Shown piece by piece: positions 49,297-59,260 of a DNA stretch of 64,000 nucleotides. The stretch comes from Clostridiaceae bacterium. GTDB taxonomy: Bacteria; Bacillota; Clostridia; Peptostreptococcales; Natronincolaceae. The first letter of the stretch is position 1. Every line of letters starts with the position of its first letter. The notes beneath the pieces were generated by a model that saw only the letters and a list, made by a program, of their open reading frames with translations, had not been told where the DNA came from and searched no databases. The position numbers and the translations under genes are program-made. The stretch is from NCBI GenBank assembly GCA_020832135.1, contig JAFIFG010000128.1, forward strand, positions 28,587 to 92,586. The letters are read 5' to 3'.

Positions 49297-50580
49297 ATGT
49301 TTGGAATTATTATTGGATTGGCTTTATTAATGTATTTAGCCTATAGAGGAATGTCTATTATATGGATTGCTCCTATATGTGCTGCTATCGTTGCTTTAAC
49401 AGGTGGATTAGACCTAATTTATGCCTATAGGGAAGCATATATGGGTGGATTCGTAGGATTTGCAAAGACATGGTTCCCTGTATTTATGCTAGGTGCCATC
49501 TTTGGCAAAGTAATGGATGACTCTGGAGCAGCTAGATCTGTTGCAAACTGGGTTACTGGAAAAATTGGAACAAAAAGAGCTATTTTAGCGGTGGTGGCAG
49601 GTTGTGCAGTTTTAACTTATGGAGGAGTATCGCTATTTGTAGTTGTATTTGCCATGTATCCATTGGCATTGGCTTTATTTAGAGAAGCTAATATTTCAAG
49701 AAAATTGATTCCAGGAGCAATAGCCTTAGGTTCCTTTACCTTTACCATGACGGCTATTCCGGGAACACCACAGATCCAAAACCTTATTCCTATAGATTAT
49801 TATGGTACAACACCAACAGCAGCTCCAATTATGGGGATCGTTGGCGCACTTGTGATGTTTGGTGGAGGTATGCTATGGTTAACCCGTAGAGAAAAACAAC
49901 TTACAGCGGCTGGAGATGTGTTTGTAGAGCTAAAGGATAAGGTGGTGGATGTAGATGCATCTCAATTGCCTAGTCCAATTTTATCAACACTACCCTTGCT
50001 AACAGTAATTATACTTTTAAATATCTTTAATCAAGACATCGTTATTGCATTAACTGCAGGTATCGTTTTAGCTTTAGCTCTTAATTTCAACAGAATTAAA
50101 AATATCGTTGAAACCATCAATGCCGGTGCTTCTGGCTCAGTTCTTGCAATCATTAATACCAGTGCTGCAGTAGGATTTGGTGCAGTAGTAAGAGCGGTAC
50201 CAGGATTTGATTCATTAACTGCTTTAGTTATGGGGATCGAAGGTAATCCTCTAATTTCTCAAGCGGTAGCGGTAAATGTTCTGGCTGGGGCAACAGGATC
50301 AGCATCGGGAGGTATGGGTATTGCACTGGAGGCATTGGGAGATAGATTTGTGCAATTATCAGTCACAACAGGAATGCCCCTAGAGGCATTCCATAGAATA
50401 GCATCCATGTCCAGTGGTGGTTTAGACACATTACCGCATAATGGTGCAGTATTAACCTTACTAGCTGTAACGGCTATGACCCATAAAGACTCCTATAAAG
50501 ATATCTTTATAGTTGGGTGTGTAGTCCCAATATTAGCGGTAGTAGTAGGTATTATTTTAGCTACTATAGGCATAATGTAA
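49297..50580 (+). CDS. GntP-family permease, copy 1 (probable short-chain hydroxy/keto acid importer)
   Basis: 427 residues, about twelve transmembrane segments. FGIIIGLALLMYLAYRGMSI, FPVFMLGAIFGKVMDDSGAA and GATGSASGGMGIALEALGD are typical of the GntP/YxjC group. In Bacillus subtilis yxjC sits with scoAB and yxjF, a 3-hydroxybutyrate use cluster; this operon has the same set of functions. AAAGGAGGG before ATG. Confidence 0.88.
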   Translation: MFGIIIGLALLMYLAYRGMSIIWIAPICAAIVALTGGLDLIYAYREAYMGGFVGFAKTWFPVFMLGAIFGKVMDDSGAARSVANWVTGKIGTKRAILAVVAGCAVLTYGGVSLFVVVFAMYPLALALFREANISRKLIPGAIALGSFTFTMTAIPGTPQIQNLIPIDYYGTTPTAAPIMGIVGALVMFGGGMLWLTRREKQLTAAGDVFVELKDKVVDVDASQLPSPILSTLPLLTVIILLNIFNQDIVIALTAGIVLALALNFNRIKNIVETINAGASGSVLAIINTSAAVGFGAVVRAVPGFDSLTALVMGIEGNPLISQAVAVNVLAGATGSASGGMGIALEALGDRFVQLSVTTGMPLEAFHRIASMSSGGLDTLPHNGAVLTLLAVTAMTHKDSYKDIFIVGCVVPILAVVVGIILATIGIM

Positions 50581-50666
50581 TAATAAAATAATGATAAAAA
50601 ATTAAATTTTTTAGAAGGAGAAGGTTTTATTTTATAGAACCTTCTCTATTAAGGAGGAAATGTGTT

Positions 50667-51509
50667 TTGAAAAAAATAGCGGTTTTAGGTTCAGGAACTA
50701 TGGGGGCTGGCATTGCACAGGCCTTTGCCCAAGGTGGATTTAATGTAGTCTTAAAGGATGTGAAAATAGCCTTTGCTGAAAAGGGGAAAGTCATTGTAGA
50801 AAAAAATCTACAACGGTCTGTAGACAAAGGTAAATTAACGTTAGACATCAAAGCAGAAATCTTAAGCAGGATAGAAGTAACAGAAAAAAATGAGAAGTTA
50901 CAGGATTGTTATTTAGTAGTAGAGGCAGTTACAGAAAATATGGAAGTTAAGAAAAAAGTCTTTCAAGAGCTAGATCTATGCTGTGGTGAAGATACTATAT
51001 TGGCCTCTAATACATCATCCTTATCTATTACAGAACTGGCCAATGCCACCAATAGACCAGGAAGAGTATTGGGCATGCACTTCTTTAACCCAGTACCAGT
51101 AATGAAGCTTGTTGAAGTTATTAAAGGTGTTCATACAGATGAAGACGTTATACAGGAAGTCATGGCATTAGCAGAAAAATTGGGGAAAACTCCTGTTGAG
51201 GTGGAGGAAGGACCAGGATTTTTAGTCAATAGAATGTTGGTACCTATGATTAATGAAGCGGTAGGTATATTAGCAGAAGGGACAGCTACTGCAGAGGCTA
51301 TAGATACTTCTATGAAATTAGGTGCAAATCATCCGATAGGGCCATTAGCACTTGGGGATCTAATTGGAAATGACGTATGTCTTGCTATTATGGAAGTGTT
51401 ATATGAAGAGTTCGCTGATTCTAAATATAGACCACATCCGTTGCTTAGAAAAATGGTACGAGGTGGTTTGCTAGGCAGAAAAACGGGTAAAGGCTTTTAT
51501 GAGTATTAA
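50667..51509 (+). CDS. hbd: 3-hydroxybutyryl-CoA dehydrogenase
   Basis: 280 residues. N-terminal NAD site [20 protein letters not shown], catalytic [17 protein letters not shown] with the histidine, and [15 protein letters not shown] plus [14 protein letters not shown] at the C-terminus. Interconverts (S)-3-hydroxybutyryl-CoA and acetoacetyl-CoA. TTG start at 50667 with AAGGAGG; no in-frame ATG nearby. Present only in the first of the two operons. Confidence 0.96.
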   Translation: MKKIAVLGSGTMGAGIAQAFAQGGFNVVLKDVKIAFAEKGKVIVEKNLQRSVDKGKLTLDIKAEILSRIEVTEKNEKLQDCYLVVEAVTENMEVKKKVFQELDLCCGEDTILASNTSSLSITELANATNRPGRVLGMHFFNPVPVMKLVEVIKGVHTDEDVIQEVMALAEKLGKTPVEVEEGPGFLVNRMLVPMINEAVGILAEGTATAEAIDTSMKLGANHPIGPLALGDLIGNDVCLAIMEVLYEEFADSKYRPHPLLRKMVRGGLLGRKTGKGFYEY

Positions 51510-51548
51510 AATTTAAAATAAATAATAATTATTAAGGGGGTAATTTAT

Positions 51549-52289
51549 ATGAGATTAAAAGAAAAAATAGCTATTGTTACAGGGGCAGCTAGAGGGATAG
51601 GTAAGGAAACTGCACTTAAGTTTGCAAGAGAAGGTGCTAAGGTAGTAGTATCTGATGTTGGAGAAGGATCCTTAAATGAAGTAGTAACAGAATTAAAGGA
51701 AATGGGATCTGAAGTATTAGCTTATAATGTAAATGTCGTAGATAGAGGACAAATCCAAGCTATGGTGGATGATGTGGTGGAAAAGTGGGGAAAAATTGAT
51801 GTGCTAGTGAACAATGCAGGAATCACAGCAGACAATCAATTGCTAAAGATGCCTGAAGAGGATTTTGATAAAGTAATAGATGTTAATCTAAAGGGTGTAT
51901 ATAACTGTAGTCAAATCGCAGCCAAAGCAATGACAGAAACAGGCGGTGGTGTTATATTAAATGCTTCTTCTGTAGTGGGTATATATGGTAACTTTGGTCA
52001 AACCAACTATGCAGCAACTAAATGGGGAGTTATTGGTATGACAAAAACTTGGGCAAAAGAGTTGGGAAGAAAAGGTATTAGAGTAAATGCTGTAGCTCCA
52101 GGGTTTATCCTAACACCAATGACAGAAAAAATGCCTGAAAAAGTATTGGATATGATGAGTGGTAAATCTCCTCTTGGTCTTTTAGGGCAACCTGAAGATA
52201 TTGCTAATGCCTATGCTTTCTTAGCATCTGATGAGGCTAAGTTTATTACAGGAACTGTACTAAGTGTTGACGGTGGGGTAGTTCTTTAA
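51549..52289 (+). CDS. SDR-family acetoacetyl-CoA reductase/3-hydroxybutyrate dehydrogenase, copy 1
   Basis: 246 residues, classical short-chain dehydrogenase: IVTGAARGIGKETALKF, NNAGITADNQLL, catalytic Ser in NASSVVG and YAATK, C-terminal ITGTVLSVDGGVVL. FabG/PhaB-like. With hbd of opposite stereochemistry in the same operon it could allow interconversion of R and S 3-hydroxybutyryl units; the true substrate is not shown by sequence. Confidence 0.87.
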   Translation: MRLKEKIAIVTGAARGIGKETALKFAREGAKVVVSDVGEGSLNEVVTELKEMGSEVLAYNVNVVDRGQIQAMVDDVVEKWGKIDVLVNNAGITADNQLLKMPEEDFDKVIDVNLKGVYNCSQIAAKAMTETGGGVILNASSVVGIYGNFGQTNYAATKWGVIGMTKTWAKELGRKGIRVNAVAPGFILTPMTEKMPEKVLDMMSGKSPLGLLGQPEDIANAYAFLASDEAKFITGTVLSVDGGVVL

Positions 52290-52292
52290 AGG

Positions 52293-52308
52293 TGGCATAG
52301 TTTTTGCA
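52293..52308 (+). promoter_or_regulatory. Sigma-54 promoter before the thiolase gene
   Basis: TGGCAT-AGTTT-TTGCA, GG to GC spacing of 10 nt, starting 4 nt after the SDR stop codon and 56 nt before the thiolase ATG. An internal promoter within an otherwise continuous gene row. Confidence 0.85.
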
Positions 52309-52363
52309 GTAAATATTATGTGGAATGTAATTTAAATAACATATACATAGGAGGTAAAGATTT

Positions 52364-53542
52364 ATGAGAGAAGTAGTTATAGCAAGTGCAGTAAGAACAC
52401 CTATTGGAAGTTTTGGTGGAACACTACAAGATATTTCAGCAGCAGATTTAGGAGCAATAGCTATAAAAGCGGCATTAGAAAGAGCCAATATAAAGCCAGA
52501 GTCTGTTAATGAAGTTTACATGGGTTGTATCCTTCAAGCTGGAGCAGGTCAAGGGGTTGCTCGTCAAGCATCTGTAAAAGCAGGTATACCGGTAGAAGTT
52601 CCTGCTACAACTATTAATATGCTATGTGGGTCAGGATTGAGAACTGTATCTCTTGCAGCACAAACAATTATTTCAGGAGATAATGATATTGTTGTTGTTG
52701 GTGGAGCGGAAAACATGAGTGCAGCGCCTTACCTATTACCGAAGGCTAGATGGGGACATAAAATGGGAGATGGAAAAGTAGTAGACTCCATGATTAACGA
52801 TGCTCTAACTGATGCATTTAATGGTTACCATATGGGTATTACAGCAGAAAACTTAGCTGAGAAATATAACATAACTAAAGAAGAACAGGATACATTTGCT
52901 GCAGCCAGTCAAAATAAAGCTGAAAAGGCAATTGCTGAAGGTAAATTCAAGGATGAAATTGTTCCAGTAGAAATACCACAAAGAAAAGGCGATCCTATTG
53001 TATTTGATACAGATGAATATCCAAAAGCAGGAGTAACCCCAGAAAAATTAGGGAAATTAAGACCTGCCTTTAAGAAAGATGGAACAGTTACAGCTGGAAA
53101 TGCTTCTGGTATCAATGATGGAGGTGCGGCATTAGTTGTTATGTCTAAAGAAAAGGCTGATGAATTAGGAATTAAGCCTTTAGCAACTATTGTTTCCTAT
53201 GCAAATGCTGGAGTAGATCCTTCCATCATGGGTATAGGGCCGGTACCAGCTTCTCAAAAAGCATTAGAAAAAGCTAACCTTACTATTGAAGACATGGATT
53301 TAATCGAAGCCAATGAAGCTTTTGCAGCTCAAGCTTTAGCTGTTGGAAAAGAATTAAAATGGGATGCTGAAAAAGTAAACGTAAATGGTGGAGCAATAGC
53401 ACTAGGTCATCCTGTTGGAGCCAGTGGAGCAAGAATATTAATAACACTATTACATGAAATGATTAGACAAGATGCAAAGCATGGTCTAGCTACATTGTGT
53501 ATAGGTGGCGGAATGGGAACATCTGTTGTTGTAAAAAGATAA
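52364..53542 (+). CDS. Acetyl-CoA acetyltransferase (thiolase)
   Basis: 392 residues. Nucleophile cysteine in [17 protein letters not shown], then [28 protein letters not shown] with the catalytic histidine, and [13 protein letters not shown] with the second cysteine. Splits acetoacetyl-CoA into two acetyl-CoA, or the reverse. Own sigma-54 promoter upstream; ends at a very strong terminator. Confidence 0.97.
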   Translation: MREVVIASAVRTPIGSFGGTLQDISAADLGAIAIKAALERANIKPESVNEVYMGCILQAGAGQGVARQASVKAGIPVEVPATTINMLCGSGLRTVSLAAQTIISGDNDIVVVGGAENMSAAPYLLPKARWGHKMGDGKVVDSMINDALTDAFNGYHMGITAENLAEKYNITKEEQDTFAAASQNKAEKAIAEGKFKDEIVPVEIPQRKGDPIVFDTDEYPKAGVTPEKLGKLRPAFKKDGTVTAGNASGINDGGAALVVMSKEKADELGIKPLATIVSYANAGVDPSIMGIGPVPASQKALEKANLTIEDMDLIEANEAFAAQALAVGKELKWDAEKVNVNGGAIALGHPVGASGARILITLLHEMIRQDAKHGLATLCIGGGMGTSVVVKR

Positions 53543-53547
53543 TAAAT

Positions 53548-53600
53548 AATAATAAAAAGCAAAAAACCCTTGACTCAAGGGTTTTTTGCTTTTTATTATT
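53548..53600 (+). terminator. Very strong terminator, 26-bp perfect arms
   Basis: Left arm 53548-53573 and right arm 53575-53600 are exact complements around a single C; the inner part is GCAAAAAACCCTTGA/TCAAGGGTTTTTTGC. Stem of this length with T6 inside the arm fits efficient termination. Confidence 0.92.
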
Positions 53601-53641
53601 AAGTAAAGGTGTATAATAAAAGAGTGGAGGTGTTAAATGTG

Positions 53642-55042
53642 ATGGAATCCTATAAGGGTTATTTTGCAACGGATGATAAAGATGCATTGATAGAAATGTA
53701 TAGGACGATTTTTGAATTGGTATACAATTGGGTTGTAGTAGTTGACAAGGCAGGATATATAAAAATGATGAACGAAGGGTATTGTAAGTTCATAGGGATG
53801 AGGCCACAGGATGTTATAGGGAAACATGTAACGGAAGTCATAGAAAATACTAGGATGCATATTGTGGCAAAAACTGGTCAACGGGAAATCGGAGATATAC
53901 AGAAAATAAAAGGGAATAAAATGATCGCGGACCGAATTCCTATAAGGAAAGATGGAGAAATTATAGGTGCGGTGGGGACGGTATTGTTTAAAGACGTTGT
54001 GGAGCTAGATGCTTATGTTAAAAAAGTAAATATATTGGAAACAGAATTAGAATTTTACAAAAAAGAATTAAAAAAGGCTCTAGGAAGTAACGATACCTTC
54101 GATAGTATCATAGGTATTAGTGAAAGCATTCAAAGGGTTAAGGAATTGGGGAAACAAGTGGCAACTACAAAATCCAATGTGCTTCTCTTAGGAGAAAGTG
54201 GGACAGGAAAAGGATTGTTTGCCTCTGCCATCCACAATGCCAGCTCTAGAAAAGAGTATCCTTTAATAAAAGTAAATTGTGCAGCTATACCGGAGGAGCT
54301 ATTGGAGTCGGAATTGTTTGGTTATGAGCAAGGTGCTTTTACTGGTGCAAAAAAAGGAGGCAAGCCGGGAAAATTTGAACTGGCAAATAAGAGCAGTATT
54401 TTTCTAGATGAAATAGGTGAAATGCCATTAAATATGCAGGCAAAGCTATTAAAGGTAATACAGGAAAAAGAAATTGACAGGGTAGGAGGTGTGAAAAGCC
54501 AAAAAGTAGATGTAAGAATCATAGCGGCCACCAATCAAGATCTTGAGGAAATGGTAAGGAATAAAAAGTTTAGAGAGGACTTATATTATAGATTGAATGT
54601 TATAAGTATAAAGGTGCCGCCCTTAAAAGAAAGAAAAGAGGATATACCTCTACTAATTAATAGTTTACTCAAAAAGTTTTCGAAAGAGATGGATAAATTT
54701 GTTACAGAAATTAGCCCTAGGGCAATGGATAGTTTAATGAATTATCAATGGCCAGGTAATATAAGGGAATTAGAGAATGTTATAGAAAGAGCCTTTAACT
54801 TAATAGATAAGGAAGCTAGAATAACATTAGAAAATCTACCCAGCTATATTACTAATCCCAATAGTAAAAGAAGTAGCAGGAAAAGTAAAACCCTAAAAAC
54901 CATCATAGAAGAAGTAGAAAAAAACCTGATTAGAAAAACTTTGATGGATAATAAATGCAATAAATATCAAACCGCTAAGGATTTAGGTATTAGTCGAACT
55001 AGTCTCTATGAGAAAATTGGAAAATATAAATTTGATGTGTAA
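53642..55042 (+). CDS. PAS-type sigma-54 activator of the CoA-transferase regulon
   Basis: About 467 residues. N-terminal PAS domain (VYNWVVVVDKAGYIKMMNEG, residues about 20-120), AAA+ domain with Walker A LLGESGTGKG, sigma-54-contact loop GAFTGAKKGG and GNIRELENVIERAFN, and C-terminal Fis-type helix-turn-helix TAKDLGISRTSLYEKIGKY. No receiver domain, so it probably senses a small molecule through PAS. It lies between the two operons, each of which has a sigma-54 promoter. GTG 53639 or ATG 53642 may start; GGAGGTG upstream. Confidence 0.94.
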   Translation: MESYKGYFATDDKDALIEMYRTIFELVYNWVVVVDKAGYIKMMNEGYCKFIGMRPQDVIGKHVTEVIENTRMHIVAKTGQREIGDIQKIKGNKMIADRIPIRKDGEIIGAVGTVLFKDVVELDAYVKKVNILETELEFYKKELKKALGSNDTFDSIIGISESIQRVKELGKQVATTKSNVLLLGESGTGKGLFASAIHNASSRKEYPLIKVNCAAIPEELLESELFGYEQGAFTGAKKGGKPGKFELANKSSIFLDEIGEMPLNMQAKLLKVIQEKEIDRVGGVKSQKVDVRIIAATNQDLEEMVRNKKFREDLYYRLNVISIKVPPLKERKEDIPLLINSLLKKFSKEMDKFVTEISPRAMDSLMNYQWPGNIRELENVIERAFNLIDKEARITLENLPSYITNPNSKRSSRKSKTLKTIIEEVEKNLIRKTLMDNKCNKYQTAKDLGISRTSLYEKIGKYKFDV

Positions 55043-55074
55043 ACTTTGTGCACACTGTAAACTTTATGTACACT
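55039..55074. repeat. 18-bp tandem repeat upstream of the second operon
   Basis: GTAAACTTTGTGCACACT is followed directly by GTAAACTTTATGTACACT (two mismatches). The first unit overlaps the activator gene's stop codon. Its ACACTGTAA junction matches the core of the inverted repeat at 47381. Likely enhancer sites, about 265 bp before the sigma-54 promoter. Confidence 0.5.
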
Positions 55075-55236
55075 ATGTTAAACTAAAAACGTTGTCATAG
55101 GAACATGGTTATTGAAATGTAAAGAGCTGTTGTATGTTTAATGTTTAAACTATTATTAGTGTAAAAATGTTCATAATATGTACAAAAATTATGGGATGGT
55201 GCGTAATGTTAGAATGCAATAGATAATAATAAAATC

Positions 55237-55266
55237 AAAAATAACCCCTTTAAAGGGGTTATTTTT
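55237..55266 (+). terminator. Terminator upstream of the second operon
   Basis: AAAAATAACCCCTTT pairs perfectly with AAAGGGGTTATTTTT. It lies 195 nt after the activator stop and 57 nt before the sigma-54 promoter, closing any transcript from upstream. Confidence 0.88.
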
Positions 55267-55322
55267 GCATAAAAAGACAAAAAAATATTAAATTTGAACT
55301 TTTCCAAAAAAATGAATGATTT

Positions 55323-55338
55323 TGGCATCTAATTTGCA
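55323..55338 (+). promoter_or_regulatory. Sigma-54 promoter, second CoA-transferase operon
   Basis: TGGCAT-CTAAT-TTGCA with the correct 10-nt GG to GC spacing, 40 nt before the start codon. Confidence 0.9.
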
Positions 55339-55377
55339 CAATATAATAATAAAATAATTGAAGGAGGTATAAAAAAT

Positions 55378-56931
55378 ATGACCATAAAAATTTCAACGGC
55401 TAAAGAAGCTGTGAAATTAATAAAATCTGATAGTACTATTGCAACGGCTGGTTTCGTAGGAAATGCAGTTCCAGAAGAATTAGAGTTGGCTCTAGAAGAA
55501 CGTTTTATAGAATCTGGTGAGCCTAAAAATTTAACATTAGTATATGCAGCAGGACAAGGTGATGGTAAAGACAGAGGAGTTAATCACTTTGGACAAGAAG
55601 GTATGTTAAAAAGAGTAATCGGAGGACACTGGGGATTAGTACCTAAAGTACAAAAGTTAGCTTTAGAGAATAAAATTGAAGCCTACTGCTTCCCTCAAGG
55701 AGCTATTTCTCATTTGTTCAGAGATATTGCTGCTGGAAAACCAGGAACTGTGACACATGTAGGATTAAAAACTTTTGTTGACCCAAGAGTTGATGGTGGA
55801 AAGCTTAATGAAAAAACCCAAGAAGATATGGTTGAAGTAGTTAATCTACTAGGAAATGAATATTTACTTTATAAGGCATTCCCAATTGACTTTGCATTCA
55901 TTAGAGGAACTTATGCTGATGAGAATGGGAACGTTACCATGGAAAAGGAAGCTGGTACCTTAGAGGTATTATCTATTGCTCAGGCCTGCAAGAACTCTGG
56001 AGGAAAAGTAATTGTTCAAGTGGAAAAGGTAGTGAAAAATGGGACACTAGATCCAAGGCTTGTAAAAATTCCTGGAATTTATGTAGATACAGTTGTTGAA
56101 GTAGAAGATATGAAGAACCACATGCAAACCTTTGCAGAACAATTTAATGAAGCCTATACAGGTGCTATAAAAGTTCCTGTAAATTCAGTAAAACCTATGC
56201 AACTAGATGAGAGAAAGATTATCGCTCGTCGTGGAGCTATGGAATTAGTCCCAAGTGCTATCGTTAATTTAGGTATTGGAATGCCTGAAGGAGTTGCAAT
56301 GGTAGCTAATGAAGAAGGTGTAGGAGATCAAATGATTCTTACTGTTGAACCAGGTCCTATTGGAGGTATTCCAGCTGGGGGCTTAAGTTTTGGAGCCGCC
56401 ATCAATGCAGAAGCTATTATTGACCAACCTTATCAATTTGATTTTTATGACGGTGGAGGATTAGACGTTGCCTTCCTTGGACTAGCTCAATGTGATAAGG
56501 TAGGAAATATTAATGTAAGTAAATTTGGACCTAAAATTGCTGGAGCTGGTGGGTTTATTAATATCACACAAAATGCTAAGAAAGTTATCTTCTGTGGAAC
56601 CTTTACAGCAGGTGGGCTAAAGGTTGAAGCTAAGGACGGGAAATTAAACATTCTTCAAGAAGGTAAATTTACAAAGTTTATAGATGCTGTAGAGCAAATC
56701 ACCTTCAGTGGGGATTATGCATCAGAGGTTGGACAAACAGTTCTATATATAACAGAAAGAGCAGTATTTGAACTAACCAAAGAGGGTATGGTGATAACTG
56801 AGATTGCTCCAGGTATTGATCTTGAAAAGGATGTTTTAGCTTATATAGATTTCAAGCCAATGATTAGTGAAAATCTTAAATTAATGGATGAAAGAATTTT
56901 TAGAACTGAAAAAATGGGCTTAACAATATAA
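55378..56931 (+). CDS. Acyl-CoA:acetate CoA-transferase (YdiF/Pct family), copy 2
   Basis: 517 residues, same length as the copy at 47708 and clearly more than 80% identical by eye, with catalytic Glu in [15 protein letters not shown]. Differences cluster in the N-terminal 170 residues (for example [15 protein letters not shown]); long runs of the 3' half are almost identical in DNA. Probably the same or a closely related substrate. AAGGAGG precedes ATG. Confidence 0.9.
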   Translation: MTIKISTAKEAVKLIKSDSTIATAGFVGNAVPEELELALEERFIESGEPKNLTLVYAAGQGDGKDRGVNHFGQEGMLKRVIGGHWGLVPKVQKLALENKIEAYCFPQGAISHLFRDIAAGKPGTVTHVGLKTFVDPRVDGGKLNEKTQEDMVEVVNLLGNEYLLYKAFPIDFAFIRGTYADENGNVTMEKEAGTLEVLSIAQACKNSGGKVIVQVEKVVKNGTLDPRLVKIPGIYVDTVVEVEDMKNHMQTFAEQFNEAYTGAIKVPVNSVKPMQLDERKIIARRGAMELVPSAIVNLGIGMPEGVAMVANEEGVGDQMILTVEPGPIGGIPAGGLSFGAAINAEAIIDQPYQFDFYDGGGLDVAFLGLAQCDKVGNINVSKFGPKIAGAGGFINITQNAKKVIFCGTFTAGGLKVEAKDGKLNILQEGKFTKFIDAVEQITFSGDYASEVGQTVLYITERAVFELTKEGMVITEIAPGIDLEKDVLAYIDFKPMISENLKLMDERIFRTEKMGLTI

Positions 56932-56973
56932 GCTTCAATAAAGAAGCTGATTTTGAATAATAGCCATCTATGG

Positions 56974-57020
56974 TTGAGGAAATTTCATTCATTTATAGAA
57001 AAAAAATGAAATTTCCTCAA
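56974..57020 (+). repeat. Intercistronic 16-bp hairpin
   Basis: TTGAGGAAATTTCATT and AATGAAATTTCCTCAA form a perfect stem with a 15-nt loop, with no T-tract after it. It lies between the copy-2 CoA-transferase and permease genes and may be an mRNA stabiliser. A smaller hairpin AGCTTC/GAAGCT sits at 56931-56948. Confidence 0.6.
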
Positions 57021-57043
57021 GCTTAAAATAAAAGGGAGGTTTA

Positions 57044-58333
57044 ATGAATATGTTTGGAATTATTATTGGTTTAGTGTTGTTAATGTATTTAGCATATCGT
57101 GGTATGTCTATTATATGGGTTGCTCCATTGGCTGCCATCGTTGTTGCTATAACTGGTGGATTGGATATCATTGAGGCCTATAGGGAGGCCTATATGGGTG
57201 GATTTGTAGGTTTTGCTAAGACATGGTTCCCGGTATTTATGTTAGGTGCCATCTTTGGTAAGATTATGGACGACTCTGGAGCAGCTAGAGCTGTTGCCAA
57301 TTGGGTTACTGGCATCATCGGAACAAAGAGAGCTATTTTAGCGGTAGTCTTAGGTTGTGCAGTGTTAACCTATGGTGGCATATCTTTATTCGTAGTTGTA
57401 TTTGCTATGTATCCATTAGCATTAGCTTTATTTAGAGAAGCTAATATTTCAAGAAAATTAATTCCAGGAGCAATAGCCTTAGGGTCCTTTACCTTCACCA
57501 TGACGGCTATCCCAGGAACACCACAAATTCAAAATCTTATTCCTATTGACTACTATGGAACAACACCAACAGCAGCTCCAATCATGGGGGTAGCCGGTGC
57601 ACTTGTTATGTTTGTTGGAGGTATGCTATGGTTAACCTATAGAGAAAAGCAGCTTACAGCAGCAGGCGAAGTATTTGTAGAAGTAAAGGATAAAGTAGAA
57701 ACAATAGATGCATCTACATTACCAAATCCTTTTTTATCATTGCTACCTTTAGTAACAGTAATTGTATTGTTAAACTTTTTAAATCAAGATATTGTTATTG
57801 CACTAGTGGGCGGTATTGTTATAGCATTATTATTAAATCTTAATAGAATTAAAAATATTGTTGAAACTGTTAATGCTGGAGCATCTGGTTCGGTTCTTGC
57901 CATCATTAACACCAGTGCTGCGGTAGGATTTGGAGCAGTTGTAAGAGCGGTACCTGGATTTGAAGCATTAACGAATCTAGTAATGGGTATCGAAGGTAAC
58001 CCTCTAATTTCTCAAGCGGTGGCGGTAAATGTTCTAGCTGGGGCAACTGGATCTGCATCCGGAGGTATGGGTATTGCCTTAGAAGCATTAGGTGATAGAT
58101 TTGTGCAGTTATCAGCCACATCGGGGATACCACTAGAAGCCTTCCATAGAGTAGCTTCTTTATCCAGTGGTGGTTTAGATACTTTACCACATAACGGTGC
58201 AGTATTAACATTACTGGCGGTAACAGCTATGACCCATAAGGATTCCTATAAAGATATATTTATAGTGGGATGCGCTATACCTGTACTATCTGTAGTAGTA
58301 GCTATCATGTTAGCAAGTGTAGGTTTAATCTAA
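57044..58333 (+). CDS. GntP-family permease, copy 2
   Basis: 429 residues, paralogue of the permease at 49297 with the same blocks (FPVFMLGAIFGKIMDDSGAA, GATGSASGGMGIALEALGD). Starts with MNMFGII; ATG 57050 (MFGII) would match copy 1 exactly but is 11 nt from GGAGG, against 5 nt for 57044. High similarity through most of its length; the loop near residues 205-225 is the most divergent part. Confidence 0.88.
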   Translation: MNMFGIIIGLVLLMYLAYRGMSIIWVAPLAAIVVAITGGLDIIEAYREAYMGGFVGFAKTWFPVFMLGAIFGKIMDDSGAARAVANWVTGIIGTKRAILAVVLGCAVLTYGGISLFVVVFAMYPLALALFREANISRKLIPGAIALGSFTFTMTAIPGTPQIQNLIPIDYYGTTPTAAPIMGVAGALVMFVGGMLWLTYREKQLTAAGEVFVEVKDKVETIDASTLPNPFLSLLPLVTVIVLLNFLNQDIVIALVGGIVIALLLNLNRIKNIVETVNAGASGSVLAIINTSAAVGFGAVVRAVPGFEALTNLVMGIEGNPLISQAVAVNVLAGATGSASGGMGIALEALGDRFVQLSATSGIPLEAFHRVASLSSGGLDTLPHNGAVLTLLAVTAMTHKDSYKDIFIVGCAIPVLSVVVAIMLASVGLI

Positions 58334-58377
58334 AGATAAATTATATAAGAATTAGAAGAATTTAAGGAGGAGAAAAG

Positions 58378-59118
58378 ATGAGATTAAAAGATAAAGTTAC
58401 AATCATTACAGGAGCAGCTAGGGGAATAGGTAAGGAAACTGCATTAAAATTTGCAAGAGAAGGTGCTAAAGTAGTAGTATCTGATGTTGGTGAAGGTTCT
58501 TTGAATGAAGTAGTGGCAGAGTTAAAGGAAATGGGAGCTGAAGTATTAGCACACTATGTAAATGTTGTAAATAGAGAAGAAATCCAAACTATGGTGGATG
58601 ATGTAGTAGCAAAATGGGGTAGGATAGATGCATTAGTAAACAATGCTGGTATTACTGCTGATAATCAATTATTAAAAATGCCTGAAGAGGACTTTGATAA
58701 AGTAATTGCTGTAAACCTTAAAGGTGTATATAACTGCGGACAAATCGTGGCTAAGGTTATGGCTGAAAATGGTGGAGGTGCTATACTAAATGCTTCTTCT
58801 GTAGTAGGTGTCTATGGCAACTTTGGACAAACCAACTATGCAGCAACCAAATGGGGAGTTATTGGCATGACAAAATCTTGGGCAAAAGAGCTTGGTAGAA
58901 AAGGTATTAGAGTAAATGCTGTAGCTCCAGGATTCATCCTAACACCAATGACAGAAAAAATGCCTGAAAAAGTATTGGACATGATGAGTGGTAAATCTCC
59001 TCTCGGTCTTCTAGGTAAACCTGAAGATATTGCTAATGCATATGCCTTCTTAGCCTCTGATGAAGCTAAATTTATTACTGGAACTGTTTTAAGTGTTGAC
59101 GGTGGTGTAGTTCTTTAA
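58378..59118 (+). CDS. SDR-family acetoacetyl-CoA reductase/3-hydroxybutyrate dehydrogenase, copy 2
   Basis: 246 residues, paralogue of the SDR at 51549, with the same catalytic YAATK and NASSVVG and the same C-terminus VLSVDGGVVL. In this operon it follows the permease directly, with no hbd or thiolase. AAGGAGGAG precedes ATG. Terminator downstream. Confidence 0.87.
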   Translation: MRLKDKVTIITGAARGIGKETALKFAREGAKVVVSDVGEGSLNEVVAELKEMGAEVLAHYVNVVNREEIQTMVDDVVAKWGRIDALVNNAGITADNQLLKMPEEDFDKVIAVNLKGVYNCGQIVAKVMAENGGGAILNASSVVGVYGNFGQTNYAATKWGVIGMTKSWAKELGRKGIRVNAVAPGFILTPMTEKMPEKVLDMMSGKSPLGLLGKPEDIANAYAFLASDEAKFITGTVLSVDGGVVL

Positions 59119-59134
59119 TAAATAAACAACTTAT

Positions 59135-59176
59135 AAACCCTCTTTATGATTTCTTAAAGAGGGTTTAATTTATTTA
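59135..59176 (+). terminator. Terminator of the second CoA-transferase operon
   Basis: AAACCCTCTTTA and TAAAGAGGGTTT form a perfect stem, tail AATTTATTT. Confidence 0.85.
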
Positions 59177-59260
59177 AAAATCAAGGTTACAGCATAGATA
59201 TTATTTATGATATAATAAGAAAAACAAATGTTTCTCCACCAGGAAAGGAAGGGTGAAAAT

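Noticed and set aside
47708..59118. Transposon or mobile element carrying the duplicated operon
   Set aside because: No transposase, terminal inverted repeats or target-site duplication was found at the edges of either copy.
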